From: Gemmiger_A avium | GTDB taxonomy: Bacteria; Bacillota; Clostridia; Oscillospirales; Ruminococcaceae | Length of the DNA stretch: 64,000 nucleotides | Reading direction: 5' to 3' | Assembly (NCBI GenBank): GCA_019114585.1 | Contig: DXFE01000042.1 | Coordinates: 32,924 to 96,923 of the forward strand | Shown: in pieces, positions 50,395 to 59,607 of the stretch | How the letters are laid out: each line of letters begins with the position of its first letter | Position numbering within the stretch: the stretch's first letter is position 1 | Made by a program: the position numbers and the translations under genes | The notes under the pieces: generated by a model | What the model saw: only the letters and a program-made list of their open reading frames with translations | What the model was told of the DNA's origin: nothing | Databases searched by the model: none

Positions 50395-51234
50395 ATGACC
50401 TGGAAAATCGTTGCCGATTCCAGCTGTGAGCTGCGCCATCTGGAGGGCCTTGGCCCGGACCTGAGCTTTGATACCGTACCGCTGAAAATCCGGGTGGGCG
50501 AGCGGGAGTTTGTGGACAATGCCGCGTTGGACACCGCTGTCATGATGTCCGCCATGGGCAACTACAACGGGCCCGCCACCACCGCCTGCCCCAGCCCGGA
50601 AGAATGGGCGGAAAAGTATCTGCAGGCGGATCAGGTGATTGCCCTGACCATCACCAGCGGACTGTCCGGCACCTACAACAGTGCCCTGGTAGCCAAGGAA
50701 ATGGTGCTGGAGAGCCATCCGGAAAAGAAGATCTACGTGCTGGACACCCTGTCCACCGGCGGGCAGATGGTGCTGGATATCTGGAAAGCCCGGGAACTGA
50801 TCGAAGCCGGCCTGCCCTTTGAGCAGGTGTGTGCCGAACTGGAGATCTACAACCAGCAGCGCGGCCTGCTGTTTGCCCTGGCCAATTTTGACAACCTGGT
50901 CAAGAACGGGCGGATGAGCCGTCTGGTGGGCTTTATGGCCGGCGCCATGAACATGCGGGCTGTGGGCCGTGCCAGCGACGCGGGCAAGATCGAACTGCTG
51001 CACAAGACCCGGGGCGAGACCCGGATGCTGGCCTACATTCTGGAAAGCATCGACCGCAGCGGCTACGATGGATCGGGCCCGGTGGTGATCAGCCACTGCT
51101 TCAACGAGACGGCGGCCCATCTGCTGGCCAACGGCATCCACAACAAGTGGCCCGGCGCCCGGGTGGAGATCCTGCCCACCGGCGGCCTGACCAGCTTCTA
51201 TGCGGAACGGCAGGGCCTGATCGTGGGCTATTGA
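50395..51234 (+). CDS. DegV family protein (fatty acid binding)
   Basis: A 279-residue DegV/FakB-type protein. It would bind a fatty acid for phosphorylation by FakA. The conserved N-terminal IVADSSCEL, TSGLSGTYNSA (the lipid phosphate/carboxylate site) and DTLSTGGQ motifs are visible. ATG at 50395 after AAAGGAGCTATCGTC. Monocistronic between its own promoter and terminator. Confidence 0.9.
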   Translation: MTWKIVADSSCELRHLEGLGPDLSFDTVPLKIRVGEREFVDNAALDTAVMMSAMGNYNGPATTACPSPEEWAEKYLQADQVIALTITSGLSGTYNSALVAKEMVLESHPEKKIYVLDTLSTGGQMVLDIWKARELIEAGLPFEQVCAELEIYNQQRGLLFALANFDNLVKNGRMSRLVGFMAGAMNMRAVGRASDAGKIELLHKTRGETRMLAYILESIDRSGYDGSGPVVISHCFNETAAHLLANGIHNKWPGARVEILPTGGLTSFYAERQGLIVGY

Positions 51235-51255
51235 TCCGCGCACATTGTATATACG

Positions 51256-51298
51256 AAACCGCTCCGCCGGGATATTTCAACCCGGCGGGGCGGTTTTT
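51256..51298 (+). terminator. Rho-independent terminator after degV
   Basis: AACCGCTCCGCCGGG / CCCGGCGGGGCGGTT stem followed by TTT. Confidence 0.88.
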
Positions 51299-51320
51299 GC
51301 TGTATACAGGCTGTGAGCAT

Positions 51321-51361
51321 GAAAACGGGGACACGCCCTTTGTGGGCGCGTCCCCGTTTTG
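51321..51361 (-). terminator. Rho-independent terminator after the LCP gene
   Basis: On the minus strand ACGGGGACGCGCCC / GGGCGTGTCCCCGT is followed by TTTT, 10 bases after the LCP stop. Confidence 0.88.
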
Positions 51362-51370
51362 TCCGGTGTA

Positions 51371-52528
51371 TCAGGCGGCGCTGTCGGAAGAAGCGGCGTT
51401 CTGCTCGCTTTCGGCTTCCTGGATGGCGTCGTCCACATCGCCCAGGGTACGGCCCGGGTCAATGTTTTTGCCCAGGGGCCAGTCGTACCCGGTGGGCAGG
51501 CCCAGCAGTTCCGCATCCACCGGCATCTCCGGATCGCGGAAATGCTCGTTGAGCAGCTCGGCCATGGCGTCCCGGTCGGTGTAGTAGACGCTGGTGGAGG
51601 GGATGCTCTCCCGGGGCGTGTCGATGGAGAGGGGGCCGCCGGGGCTGCGCACCACATACACGTCCTCCGGCTCCACCTGCATCATGGTAGCGTACAGGCC
51701 CCAGATCTCGGTGATGTCCAGGTCGGTCTTCAGGTAAGGGGCGATGGACCGGCAGGTCTCGTAGTAGCCCGCCAGGGTGCACTCGTTCAGGAAGTAGTCC
51801 AGCACCGCCGCATAGAAGTACTGCTGGGTCTCCAGCCGCTTGTAGTCGCTCTGGGTGTAGTTGCGGTTGCGCAGGATCAGCTCGGCTGCATCGCCGCTGA
51901 CCTTGTGCCGCCCCTGGGGCACCGCCAGTACCTCTTCCTTGGTGTCCTTATCAATGTAGACGATATCCCAGGGCACGTACATCTCGATGCCGCCCATCAC
52001 GTCGATCATGGTTTTGAAGGCATCCATCTCGATATACACATAGTTGTCAATCGGAAGCTTATACAATTCGTAGATTTCATTGGCCAGGTTATTGACCAGG
52101 TGATCCTGGTCGGGGCCGTTGGCGTATACCTCGTTGATCTTGCAGTAATAGCCGGTAATATCCCCCACCATGGTATCGCCGTACCAGGTATCCCGGGGGA
52201 TCTGCAGCACGTTGACCTTGCGGGTATCCCGGTCGATCTGTACGTACAGGATCACGTCGGTCATACCCTTGCCCTCGGCGTAGGTGCGGCCGGAATCGTC
52301 CGCGTCGTAGTCGATGCCGAACACCAGCAGGTTATAGAACCGCTCGCCATTGGCCTCGATGTCCGGATCCTGGGTCTGGCTCAGGCTGCCAACCTCACCG
52401 GTGTCAAAGATGGCGGAGATCTGGCTGTACATATATACCGCCACGCCCGCCACCACCAGCACCACGGCCAGCAGCACACAAGCCAGGATCAGCGGCCAGC
52501 GCCGCCTTGTCTTTTTGTTCTGTTCCAA
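51371..52528 (-). CDS. LytR-CpsA-Psr (LCP) family cell wall glycopolymer ligase
   Basis: A 385-residue protein with an N-terminal helix (about 11-33) and an outer LCP domain. Conserved pieces are LVFGIDYDADDSG, GMTDVILYVQID, LQIPRDTWYG and the KINEVYANG motif. LCP proteins transfer lipid-linked polysaccharide or teichoic acid onto peptidoglycan. I chose the TTG at 52528: GAGGAG lies 8 bases upstream. It could attach the surface glycan made by the first half of the window. Confidence 0.88.
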   Translation of the reverse strand: MEQNKKTRRRWPLILACVLLAVVLVVAGVAVYMYSQISAIFDTGEVGSLSQTQDPDIEANGERFYNLLVFGIDYDADDSGRTYAEGKGMTDVILYVQIDRDTRKVNVLQIPRDTWYGDTMVGDITGYYCKINEVYANGPDQDHLVNNLANEIYELYKLPIDNYVYIEMDAFKTMIDVMGGIEMYVPWDIVYIDKDTKEEVLAVPQGRHKVSGDAAELILRNRNYTQSDYKRLETQQYFYAAVLDYFLNECTLAGYYETCRSIAPYLKTDLDITEIWGLYATMMQVEPEDVYVVRSPGGPLSIDTPRESIPSTSVYYTDRDAMAELLNEHFRDPEMPVDAELLGLPTGYDWPLGKNIDPGRTLGDVDDAIQEAESEQNAASSDSAA

Positions 52529-52589
52529 GGTTCTGTCTCCTCGCTTTCCCCGGCGGACCGCAGGGCCCCGGCCGGTATCTGTGTACAAG

Positions 52590-52647
52590 ACAAAAGCGGG
52601 CCGGGCCCGGAAAATCCCGAGCCCGGCCTCGGGCAGCTTTTATTATA
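52590..52647 (-). promoter_or_regulatory. LCP promoter -10 box and terminator-like leader hairpin
   Basis: On the minus strand a TATAAT (52642-52647) has no good -35. The leader then forms GGCCGGG ... CCCGGCC around an AU-rich loop, followed by CGCTTTTGTCTT. The hairpin may attenuate LCP transcription. Confidence 0.4.
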
Positions 52648-52735
52648 CACGAATTTTACGAAATTGGGAGAGTTTTGCCCGAATTTCGCCCTTTGTAACA
52701 AAACGTCTGTAACTATTTTGTAATATTTCTCAAAA

Positions 52736-55700
52736 TCAACCAACAGTTACCAGGGTAGTGCCCGGATAGTAGTGGGCCAGGATCTGGCTGTAGTTCCAGC
52801 CTGCCCGGGCATAACCGATGGCGCCCCACTGGCTCATTCCCACGCCGTGGCCATAGCCCCGCACCGTAAAGATAAAGGCATCTTGGGAAGCGTCGTACTG
52901 CACGGTAAAGGCCGGGCTGCGCATGGTGCGCTTGCGGCCCCAGATATCGGTCTGGCCGCCCAGCAGGGTGCTTTGCAGGTAGGTGCCGCTCTTGGTGACC
53001 GAGCCGATCCGCACCCCCTTGACATAGCCGTAGGTGGTGGTGCTGGTGACCTCCAGCCAGGTGGAGGGGTCGCCGGTCATGTCGATGCCCAGCTTCTCCT
53101 TGGCCCGGGCGGCCACGGTGGCGCTGGAGTAAACCTCGGTGGTCTCCCAGTTGGTGGCGGTAGAGGCATCGTAGGGGCTTTCCACCTCAATCAGGTAGTT
53201 GCGCACGCCGCCCCACACGTCCACACTGGCGGTGGTGCCGCCGGCGCAGCTGGCGTGATAGGGGGTAAAGGCCACGGTGTTGCCGTAGGCCACCACAATG
53301 TGGGCCACCTCGGCCACATTGGCCCGCACCGAATCGGTGGGGGTGCGGCCCGCCACCGAGGGATAGGCGGTGCCCTGGCTCAGGATCCAGCTGTGGGCCG
53401 CGATGGCCTGGGCTTTCTGGGCCTCGGCCGGGGCGGAGGAGCCCACCTCATTCATCACGATCATGGCCAGGCACTCGGTCAGATCCATGGTCTGGGGGGT
53501 GCCGTTCATGGTCACGTTGATGGTGGAGGAGGTTGTGGGCGGCGCGGTCGGGGCCGGGGTGGTCTCGCCGCCCTCCGAACCGCCGGAACTGCCGTCACCC
53601 GGATCGGTGGGCACAGCGGTGGGGGCCGGGGTGGTCACCGGGGGCAGGGTCGCCTCCGGCGGCAGGCCGGTATCCCCGGTGCCGCCGCCCAGACCGGTCT
53701 CGGTCTCCGGGTTGGGGGTCAGGTTGGGGGTGGGGGTGGGGCCATCCTCCGGCATCAGGTCGTCCAGATCCGGCACCTCGCCCAGGCTGTCCAGAATCGC
53801 GTCCAGCTGCACATCCTCTTCGGGCATGCCGGCCTCGATCTGCAGGTCGGAGTTGGTCTGGTTGCGGCCGCCGAACCAGTTCACCCAACTCTGCATCAGC
53901 TCCAGCATATCCGGCATGGACGCGCCGCTGGCGCTGTACATGGCAGCGGTGAGCAGCGGGTCGGTGGTGGGGGCGATGTTGGCGGTATCCACCGAGCGGG
54001 TCTCCTGCTCGCGGACCTTGCGGCCCACCACCACCAGCTTGGTGCCGTCCGGCTCGGCCGCGTCGGCCACCAGGCTGACAAAGCTGTCGCCCTCCTCAAA
54101 ATCCACCGGCATGTCAAACAGGCTGCGGGCCTTGATGCCCACCACGAAATCCATAAAGGTATTGGCGTCGCTCAGGTCGGTGAAGGAGGCCAGGTCAAAG
54201 GCGCCCTCCCCTTCCTCGGCGGGGTCCCAGTAAAATACAGCCGCCACCTTATAACGGTAGGCGGCGGCTTCGGAATTGCCGGTATACAGGGTAAAGGCGC
54301 TGTTGCTCTGGACGGCGTCCAGCTGATCCAGACCGCCCAGTTCCCGCAGGGCCTGCGCGGGGCAGAGCACCAGGCTGTGGGAGGTGGTCTGCGCCGGGTC
54401 GGCCCCCGGGGCGTAGCAGACCCGCTGGGGGCCGGTATCCTCCGCGGCCAGCGCCGCCCCGGCGGGGGCGTCGTCGCGGGGATCGCCGTCGGTATAGATC
54501 AGGCTGCCGGTCATGCCGGGCAGCGCCAGATAGCCGGCCACCTGATCGTCCTTTTCCTGTGCCCGCTCCAGATAGGAAATGGCGTTGGCATCGAACCCGG
54601 CGGTGCCGTAGCTGCGCCAGGCCGGGGCCTTGCCCAGGCTGTTCCAATAGTACAGGCCGGCAGCGGCGGCCACCGCCACCACCAGCAAAAAGAACACCGC
54701 CGCCAGGATGCGGCCCCAGTAACTGCCCTGCTTTTTGGGGGCGGGGGGCTCGGTGTCCGGCACAGCGCTCTCGTCCACCAGGCCATACATGGCCTGGGCC
54801 GCCTTTTCCAGCCGGGCGTTGCGGCCCACCGGTTCCAACCGCACCACGCCGGTGGGCTCGGAGGGTTTGGGCGGCGCGGAAACCGCCTGCCGGGTGGGCT
54901 GGGAGACCGCCACGCGGGTGGGCTGCGGGTCGGGATCGGGGGCCAGCCGCAGCGGCGGTACCCGGCCGGTATCGCCGGACACCGCGGGGGCGGGGGCGGC
55001 CGCCGGCGCCGCGGGCCGGGCCGGACGGTTTTCCTCCGGGTCGGCCACCAGGGCCGGGGCCTCCTGCCCCAGCCGGAACATCTGCACGCCCTCCGCCTGG
55101 GGCTGACCCTGGGCGGCCCGGCGGGCCATATCCAGCAGCCACAGCCCGGCCTGGGCAGGTTCTGCCTGGGTGCGGTTCAGCGCCTTGACCCAGGCGCTGC
55201 GCTCATCCGCCAGCAGCGCAAAAGCCGGATACCGGCCCTGGGCGGGCTGGAACACCAGCGCAAAATCCGCCTCCGACACCTTGAGGGCGGCGGCGGCCCG
55301 GCCGGCGGCGGGCTGTACCGGGCAGGCAGGCCAGCGGCGCAGCCAGCCGGCAGGGGGCTCGATGCGGCCCGCCTTGCGGGGGTGGGCCCAGCTTTCCTTG
55401 CCGAAATCGTAGGCGCCGTCCGCCCGGGGCAGATCCCGCAGCAGAGGCTCCAGCAGCGCGCCGGTGGCTTCATCGGCGCTGCAGAACAGAAATTCTTCTT
55501 TCAGGAATGCGTCCAGCGCGGCCTGGGGCAGGTCGGTAGCGTCGGTGGAGAACACCGCCGGGCCAAACCGTTCCTGCAGTTTTTTCTCCCAGCCCTCGCA
55601 GACCGACGCGGCATCCGGGCCGGACGCGGCCAGCCGGACCGCCAGTTCCCCGTTGCGGCCCATCAGGCGCAGGCCGGGGCAGCCCTCGGCGGCGGCCTGC

Positions 55701-55777
55701 CGCAGCACGGCGGAGGCCCGGGCGGTGGATACGCCGAACAGCCGCAGGGTACGGCTGTGGGTAGTGGGTTGTGCCAT
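52736..55777 (-). CDS. multidomain SpoIID/LytB protein with degenerate CinA-like and sortase-B-like domains
   Basis: A 1013-residue membrane protein. Residues about 8-112 match the KH-like and start of the amidohydrolase part of CinA, but the active-site block AESCTGG is replaced by SADEATGA. A Pro/Ala-rich linker follows (230-350), then one helix (355-377). Residues about 390-590 have the strand order of class B sortases, yet the LxTC-type Cys is replaced (SLVADAAEPDG) and no GHN-type His motif is seen. A Pro/Thr linker (675-750) leads to a SpoIID domain (753-1013) with Glu777 (VMNEVG), His841/Cys844 (PYHASCAGG) and GYGHGVGMSQWGA. The C-terminal part could be a peptidoglycan glycosidase of SpoIID type. 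ATG at 55777; GTG at 55786, overlapping cinA, is an alternative. Domains 1 and 2 look like pseudo-enzymes. Confidence 0.75.
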   Translation of the reverse strand: MAQPTTHSRTLRLFGVSTARASAVLRQAAAEGCPGLRLMGRNGELAVRLAASGPDAASVCEGWEKKLQERFGPAVFSTDATDLPQAALDAFLKEEFLFCSADEATGALLEPLLRDLPRADGAYDFGKESWAHPRKAGRIEPPAGWLRRWPACPVQPAAGRAAAALKVSEADFALVFQPAQGRYPAFALLADERSAWVKALNRTQAEPAQAGLWLLDMARRAAQGQPQAEGVQMFRLGQEAPALVADPEENRPARPAAPAAAPAPAVSGDTGRVPPLRLAPDPDPQPTRVAVSQPTRQAVSAPPKPSEPTGVVRLEPVGRNARLEKAAQAMYGLVDESAVPDTEPPAPKKQGSYWGRILAAVFFLLVVAVAAAAGLYYWNSLGKAPAWRSYGTAGFDANAISYLERAQEKDDQVAGYLALPGMTGSLIYTDGDPRDDAPAGAALAAEDTGPQRVCYAPGADPAQTTSHSLVLCPAQALRELGGLDQLDAVQSNSAFTLYTGNSEAAAYRYKVAAVFYWDPAEEGEGAFDLASFTDLSDANTFMDFVVGIKARSLFDMPVDFEEGDSFVSLVADAAEPDGTKLVVVGRKVREQETRSVDTANIAPTTDPLLTAAMYSASGASMPDMLELMQSWVNWFGGRNQTNSDLQIEAGMPEEDVQLDAILDSLGEVPDLDDLMPEDGPTPTPNLTPNPETETGLGGGTGDTGLPPEATLPPVTTPAPTAVPTDPGDGSSGGSEGGETTPAPTAPPTTSSTINVTMNGTPQTMDLTECLAMIVMNEVGSSAPAEAQKAQAIAAHSWILSQGTAYPSVAGRTPTDSVRANVAEVAHIVVAYGNTVAFTPYHASCAGGTTASVDVWGGVRNYLIEVESPYDASTATNWETTEVYSSATVAARAKEKLGIDMTGDPSTWLEVTSTTTYGYVKGVRIGSVTKSGTYLQSTLLGGQTDIWGRKRTMRSPAFTVQYDASQDAFIFTVRGYGHGVGMSQWGAIGYARAGWNYSQILAHYYPGTTLVTVG

Positions 55778-55782
55778 GGTGT

Positions 55783-57075
55783 TCACCTCATTTCCTCGGC
55801 CAGCCGGGCGGCGGGCACGGTCTGTGTGTCATCGGGCAGGGACAGGCCCAACGCCAGGCGGCGGGCCAGATCCAGCGCGTTCTGGGAAGAGCGCAGCCGC
55901 ACAACCTCCCGGCTGCGGCCGCCCAGGCCCAGTTTGCGGATATAAATGGTGTCCTGATAGGCGGCGGCCAGGTATACCAGCCCCACCGGCTTGTCCGGGG
56001 TGCCGCCGCCCGGGCCGGCCAGGCCGGTCAGCGCCAGGGAAATATCCGCGCCGGACGCCCGGCGGGCACCCTGGGCCATCCAGGCGGCCGTCTGGGGGGA
56101 CACCGCCCCGTGGGCGGCGAGCACCTCACCGGGTACACCCAGCAGTTTTTCCTTGGCCTCGTTGGCGTAGGTCACAAACCCGAAGCCGAACACCTCGCTG
56201 GCGCCGGGCACATCGGTGATGCGGCGGCTTACCAGCCCGCCGGTGCAGCTCTCGGCGGTGGCCAGGGTCAGATGGTGCTTTTGCAGGGCGGCCACCGCGG
56301 CGGATTCCAGGGTGGCGTCGTCCTCGCCGTAGATGCAGTCGCCCAGAATGTCATAGAATTCCTGCGCCTTGGCCCGGCACATGGCCGCGGCCTCGGCGGG
56401 GGTGGCGGCCTTGGCGGTGATGCGGATGTGGCATTCGCAGGTTTTGGCGTAGATGGCGGCGGTGGGGTTGGCGCTGCGGAACAGATGGCCCACCGTTTCT
56501 TCCAAGTGGCTCTCCCCCGGGCCGGTAACCTTCAGGGTCAGGCTGTGCAGCACCCCGCTGCACAGCGGCTGCAAAAGGGGCAGCACCTGCTCGTTCCACA
56601 GGGGGATCAGCTCATGGGACGGGCCGGGCAGCAGCACCGCGTACCGGCCCTCGTCCTCAAACCAGACGCCGGGGGCGGTGCCGTTGCGGTTGGGCAGCTT
56701 TTTGCCCCGGGTGGGCACCATGGCCTGTTTTTCGTTGTTGTCGGGGGTGGTGCGGCCGCTTTTGGCAAAGAAAGAGGTGATCTTGTCCATCTCTTCCTGG
56801 TCAAACTGCAGGGTGTCGTGGTAGCAGCGGGCCACCGTTTCCTTGGTCAGGTCGTCCGCCGTGGGGCCCAGCCCCCCGCTGAACACCAGCAGGTCGCTGC
56901 GGGCCTTGGCGGTGCGCACAAGTTCTTCCAGGCGGGCGGCGTTGTCCCCCACCACGTGCTGGTGCAGCACGGTGATGCCCAGATCCGCCAGCTGCCGGGC
57001 CAGAAATTGCGCGTTTGTATTCAGGATATCTCCCAGCAGCAGCTCGGTGCCTACCGCGATGATCTCCGCTTCCAT
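55783..57075 (-). CDS. cinA: CinA-type nicotinamide-nucleotide amidohydrolase / competence-damage protein
   Basis: A 430-residue protein of the CinA family: N-terminal MoCF-like domain (1-170, EIIAVGTELLLGDILNTNA and LVFSGGLGPTADDLT), the KH-like middle (about 172-260) and the C-terminal amidohydrolase with LATAESCTGGLVSRRI and ALTGLAGPGGGTPDKPVGLVY. It deamidates NMN and may hydrolyse ADP-ribose. ATG at 57075. It lies directly upstream of the SpoIID fusion gene, whose first domain is a degraded copy of this protein's middle part. Confidence 0.93.
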   Translation of the reverse strand: MEAEIIAVGTELLLGDILNTNAQFLARQLADLGITVLHQHVVGDNAARLEELVRTAKARSDLLVFSGGLGPTADDLTKETVARCYHDTLQFDQEEMDKITSFFAKSGRTTPDNNEKQAMVPTRGKKLPNRNGTAPGVWFEDEGRYAVLLPGPSHELIPLWNEQVLPLLQPLCSGVLHSLTLKVTGPGESHLEETVGHLFRSANPTAAIYAKTCECHIRITAKAATPAEAAAMCRAKAQEFYDILGDCIYGEDDATLESAAVAALQKHHLTLATAESCTGGLVSRRITDVPGASEVFGFGFVTYANEAKEKLLGVPGEVLAAHGAVSPQTAAWMAQGARRASGADISLALTGLAGPGGGTPDKPVGLVYLAAAYQDTIYIRKLGLGGRSREVVRLRSSQNALDLARRLALGLSLPDDTQTVPAARLAEEMR

Positions 57076-57109
57076 TGTCTTTCCCCCCTCGGGCGGTCAG
57101 GGCCGCCGG

Positions 57110-58309
57110 TTACTCCAGATATTCCACTTCATCCCGCCAGTCGATGCGGATGCGCTCCACCTCGGCCGCGGCCTTTTTCTCCAGTTCAGCCAGGCCGGGC
57201 ATGGCCTCCTCCGCCGCCCGGATCTCCTCCAGGGTGGGGCGGGTCTTGGGATGGGGCGGGGTGAAGATGGTGCAGCAATCCTCATAGGGCAGGATGCTGG
57301 TTTCAAAGGCGCCGATCGCCCGGCTGGTGGCCACGATCTCGCTCTTGTCCATGCCGATCAGCGGGCGCAGCACCGGCAGGGGCTGCACCTCGTCGGTGCA
57401 GGCCAGGGCCCGCAGGGTCTGGCTGGCCACCTGGGCCAGGCTTTCGCCGGTCACGATGGCCTGGCAGTCGATGCTCTCGGCGATCTGGTGGGCAATGCGC
57501 AGCATGCTGCGGCGCATGAGCACGGTGAACAGCGGCGCGGGGCCGTGATCCCGGATGTACTCCTGGGGCTCGGTATAGGGCACCACATACAGCACGCAGC
57601 TGCCGGTCCACTCGCTGACGATCTGAGCCAGCGCCTTGACCTTCAGCTTGGCGCGCTCGCTGGTGTAGGGCGGGCTGGCAAAGTGGATGTGATGCAGCGC
57701 CAGGCCGCGGCGGGCCATCCGCCAGGCGGCCACCGGGCTGTCGATGCCGCCGCTGAGCATGTTCAGCGCCCGGCCGCTGGTACCCACCGGCAGGCCGCCC
57801 GCGCCGGGCACCTTATCCCCGTGCACATAGGCGGCAAAGTCCCGCACCTCCACCATGACGGTCAGGTCCGGGTTGTGCACGTCCACCTTCAGATGGGGGA
57901 ACCGGCTCAGCAGATACCCGCCCAGTTCCCGGCTGATCTCGGGGCTCTTCATGGGGAAACGCTTGTCCGAGCGCTTGGCCTCCACCTTGAAGGTACGGGC
58001 CCGGCGCAGGGAATCCGCCAGGTACTCCCCGGCGGCGGCGCAGATGGCGTCAAAGTCCTTTTCGCAGACGGCGGCCCGGCTCATGGCGGCGATGCCGAAT
58101 ACCCGGCTCACCCGGCGGAAAGCCTCGTCCATATCCGCGTCCTCGGTTTCGGGCTCAATGTACAGGGTGCTTTGGGCTTTGTAGACCTTGAACTCCCCCA
58201 GATCCCGCAAACGGAATCGCACCGCTTTGGCCAGGGATGCTTCAAAGGTGGCCTTGTTCAGACCTTTCAGGGCCATCTCGCCCTGGTAGCACAGGATGAT
58301 CTGTTTCAT
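57110..58309 (-). CDS. thiI: tRNA 4-thiouridine sulfurtransferase ThiI (no rhodanese domain)
   Basis: A 399-residue enzyme with an NFLD/THUMP part (about 1-170) and a PP-loop ATPase domain with LSGGIDSPVAAW (SGGIDS at 186-191). It lacks the C-terminal rhodanese domain, so it probably makes 4-thiouridine in tRNA using sulfur from a cysteine desulfurase, encoded just upstream. ATG at 58309 after AGAGGAACAAC. Confidence 0.93.
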   Translation of the reverse strand: MKQIILCYQGEMALKGLNKATFEASLAKAVRFRLRDLGEFKVYKAQSTLYIEPETEDADMDEAFRRVSRVFGIAAMSRAAVCEKDFDAICAAAGEYLADSLRRARTFKVEAKRSDKRFPMKSPEISRELGGYLLSRFPHLKVDVHNPDLTVMVEVRDFAAYVHGDKVPGAGGLPVGTSGRALNMLSGGIDSPVAAWRMARRGLALHHIHFASPPYTSERAKLKVKALAQIVSEWTGSCVLYVVPYTEPQEYIRDHGPAPLFTVLMRRSMLRIAHQIAESIDCQAIVTGESLAQVASQTLRALACTDEVQPLPVLRPLIGMDKSEIVATSRAIGAFETSILPYEDCCTIFTPPHPKTRPTLEEIRAAEEAMPGLAELEKKAAAEVERIRIDWRDEVEYLE

Positions 58310-58369
58310 GTTGTTCCTCTCGTCTTCCTTTTTAGGATACGCGCCCGGGCGGGCGTATTCTGTCGGTTT

Positions 58370-59515
58370 TCAGCGCAGCCGGGCCAGCTTTGCCAGCCCG
58401 TCCGAAAGGCCGTTCAGCAGTTCGTCGATGTCCTGTTCGGTGTTGTCGCCGCACAGGCTGATGCGCAGGGCGGTATCGATGGCCCGGGCGGACAGCCCCA
58501 TGGCCGCCAGCGTATGGCTGGCCGCGCCCTTGCTGCAGGCCGACCCGCTGGACACATACACCCGCCGCTGTTCCAGGAAATGCAGCATGGTCTCGCTGCG
58601 GATCACGTTCAGGCTGATGTTCAGAATCTCCGGCACCGCGTCGTCAGGGCTGTTCACGGTGACCTCCGGCAGTGCCGTCACGCCCTGCCGCAGCCGGGCG
58701 TTCAGCGCCGCCACCCGGGCTTTGCGCTCCCGGCTGTTCGCGGCCATAATCCGGGCGGCCTCGCCCAGACCCACCGCGTAGGGCACGTTCTCGGTGCCGG
58801 GGCGGATGCCCTTTTCCTGCCCGCCGCCCAGGTACGGCGGCTCGATGTGGTAGCCCTTGCGCAGGTAGAGCGCGCCGATGCCCTTGGGGGCGTGCACCTT
58901 GTGGCCGGACACGGTGAAGCTGTCCACCCCGGCCAGCGCCGCGGGCACCCGCAGCCAGGCCTGCACCCCGTCCACATGGACGGCGGTGCGGGGGTTGCGT
59001 TCCTTGGTAAGGCGGGCCAGGGTCTCCACATCGGCCACCGCACCGGTTTCGTTGTTCACCTGCATGCAGGTCACCAGGCAGGTTCCCTTGTCCACCCGGT
59101 CGGCCATGGCGGCCACGTCGATGCGGCCGTCCGGCCCGGGCGGCACAAAGTCCACCTCAAAGCCCTCCTTGCCCAGCTGTTCCACCGGCAAAGCGGCGCT
59201 GGGGTGCTCGTACCCGCTGCACAGGATCTTTCGGCCCCAACCTCTGCGGGCCACCGCCGCGCCCCGCAGTGCCAGGTTGTTGCTCTCGCTGCCGCAGGCG
59301 GTGAAGTATACCTCCCCCGGTGTGCAGCCCAGGGTTTTGGCCACCTGGGCCCGGGCTTTGCCCAGCGCCTGCTGGGCCTGCAGGCCCGGCGTATACAGCG
59401 CCGAAGGATTGGCCCACAGATCGGTCATGGCGGCGCGGATGGCGTCGGCCACCGCCGGGTCCACCCGGGTGGTGGCGGCGTTGTCCAGATAATGCAGCGT
59501 TTCGTCGTGGAGCAT
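58370..59515 (-). CDS. cysteine desulfurase (NifS/IscS family)
   Basis: A 381-residue PLP enzyme that takes sulfur from cysteine. Starts LHYLDNAATTRVDP, PLP Lys206 in TVSGHKVHAPKGIG, active Cys327 in SSGSACSKG. I chose ATG at 59515 because AGAGGGTCCTTC lies upstream. Probably feeds sulfur to ThiI, which follows in the same operon 60 bases away. Confidence 0.93.
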   Translation of the reverse strand: MLHDETLHYLDNAATTRVDPAVADAIRAAMTDLWANPSALYTPGLQAQQALGKARAQVAKTLGCTPGEVYFTACGSESNNLALRGAAVARRGWGRKILCSGYEHPSAALPVEQLGKEGFEVDFVPPGPDGRIDVAAMADRVDKGTCLVTCMQVNNETGAVADVETLARLTKERNPRTAVHVDGVQAWLRVPAALAGVDSFTVSGHKVHAPKGIGALYLRKGYHIEPPYLGGGQEKGIRPGTENVPYAVGLGEAARIMAANSRERKARVAALNARLRQGVTALPEVTVNSPDDAVPEILNISLNVIRSETMLHFLEQRRVYVSSGSACSKGAASHTLAAMGLSARAIDTALRISLCGDNTEQDIDELLNGLSDGLAKLARLR

Positions 59516-59578
59516 GAAGGACCCTCTTTTTCGCAAAAATCACAGATGGGCAAATGCGCCCATAAAAATACAGAATAT

Positions 59579-59607
59579 AGTATACAACAAAACCGGGCCG
59601 GGCACAA
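59579..59607 (-). promoter_or_regulatory. promoter of the desulfurase-thiI-cinA operon
   Basis: On the minus strand TTGTGC (59602-59607), 17 bases, TATACT (59579-59584). It is the only clear promoter upstream of the genes from the desulfurase to the SpoIID fusion. Confidence 0.7.

Noticed and set aside
52736..55777. Frameshift or assembly fusion behind the SpoIID multidomain protein
   Set aside because: One uninterrupted frame joins all domains, linkers are typical Pro/Ala and Pro/Thr spacers, and composition is constant throughout.
52772..55945. A 1057-codon open frame on the plus strand
   Set aside because: It mirrors the SpoIID fusion gene. Composition is Gly/His/Gln-rich with no recognisable domain or ribosome binding site.
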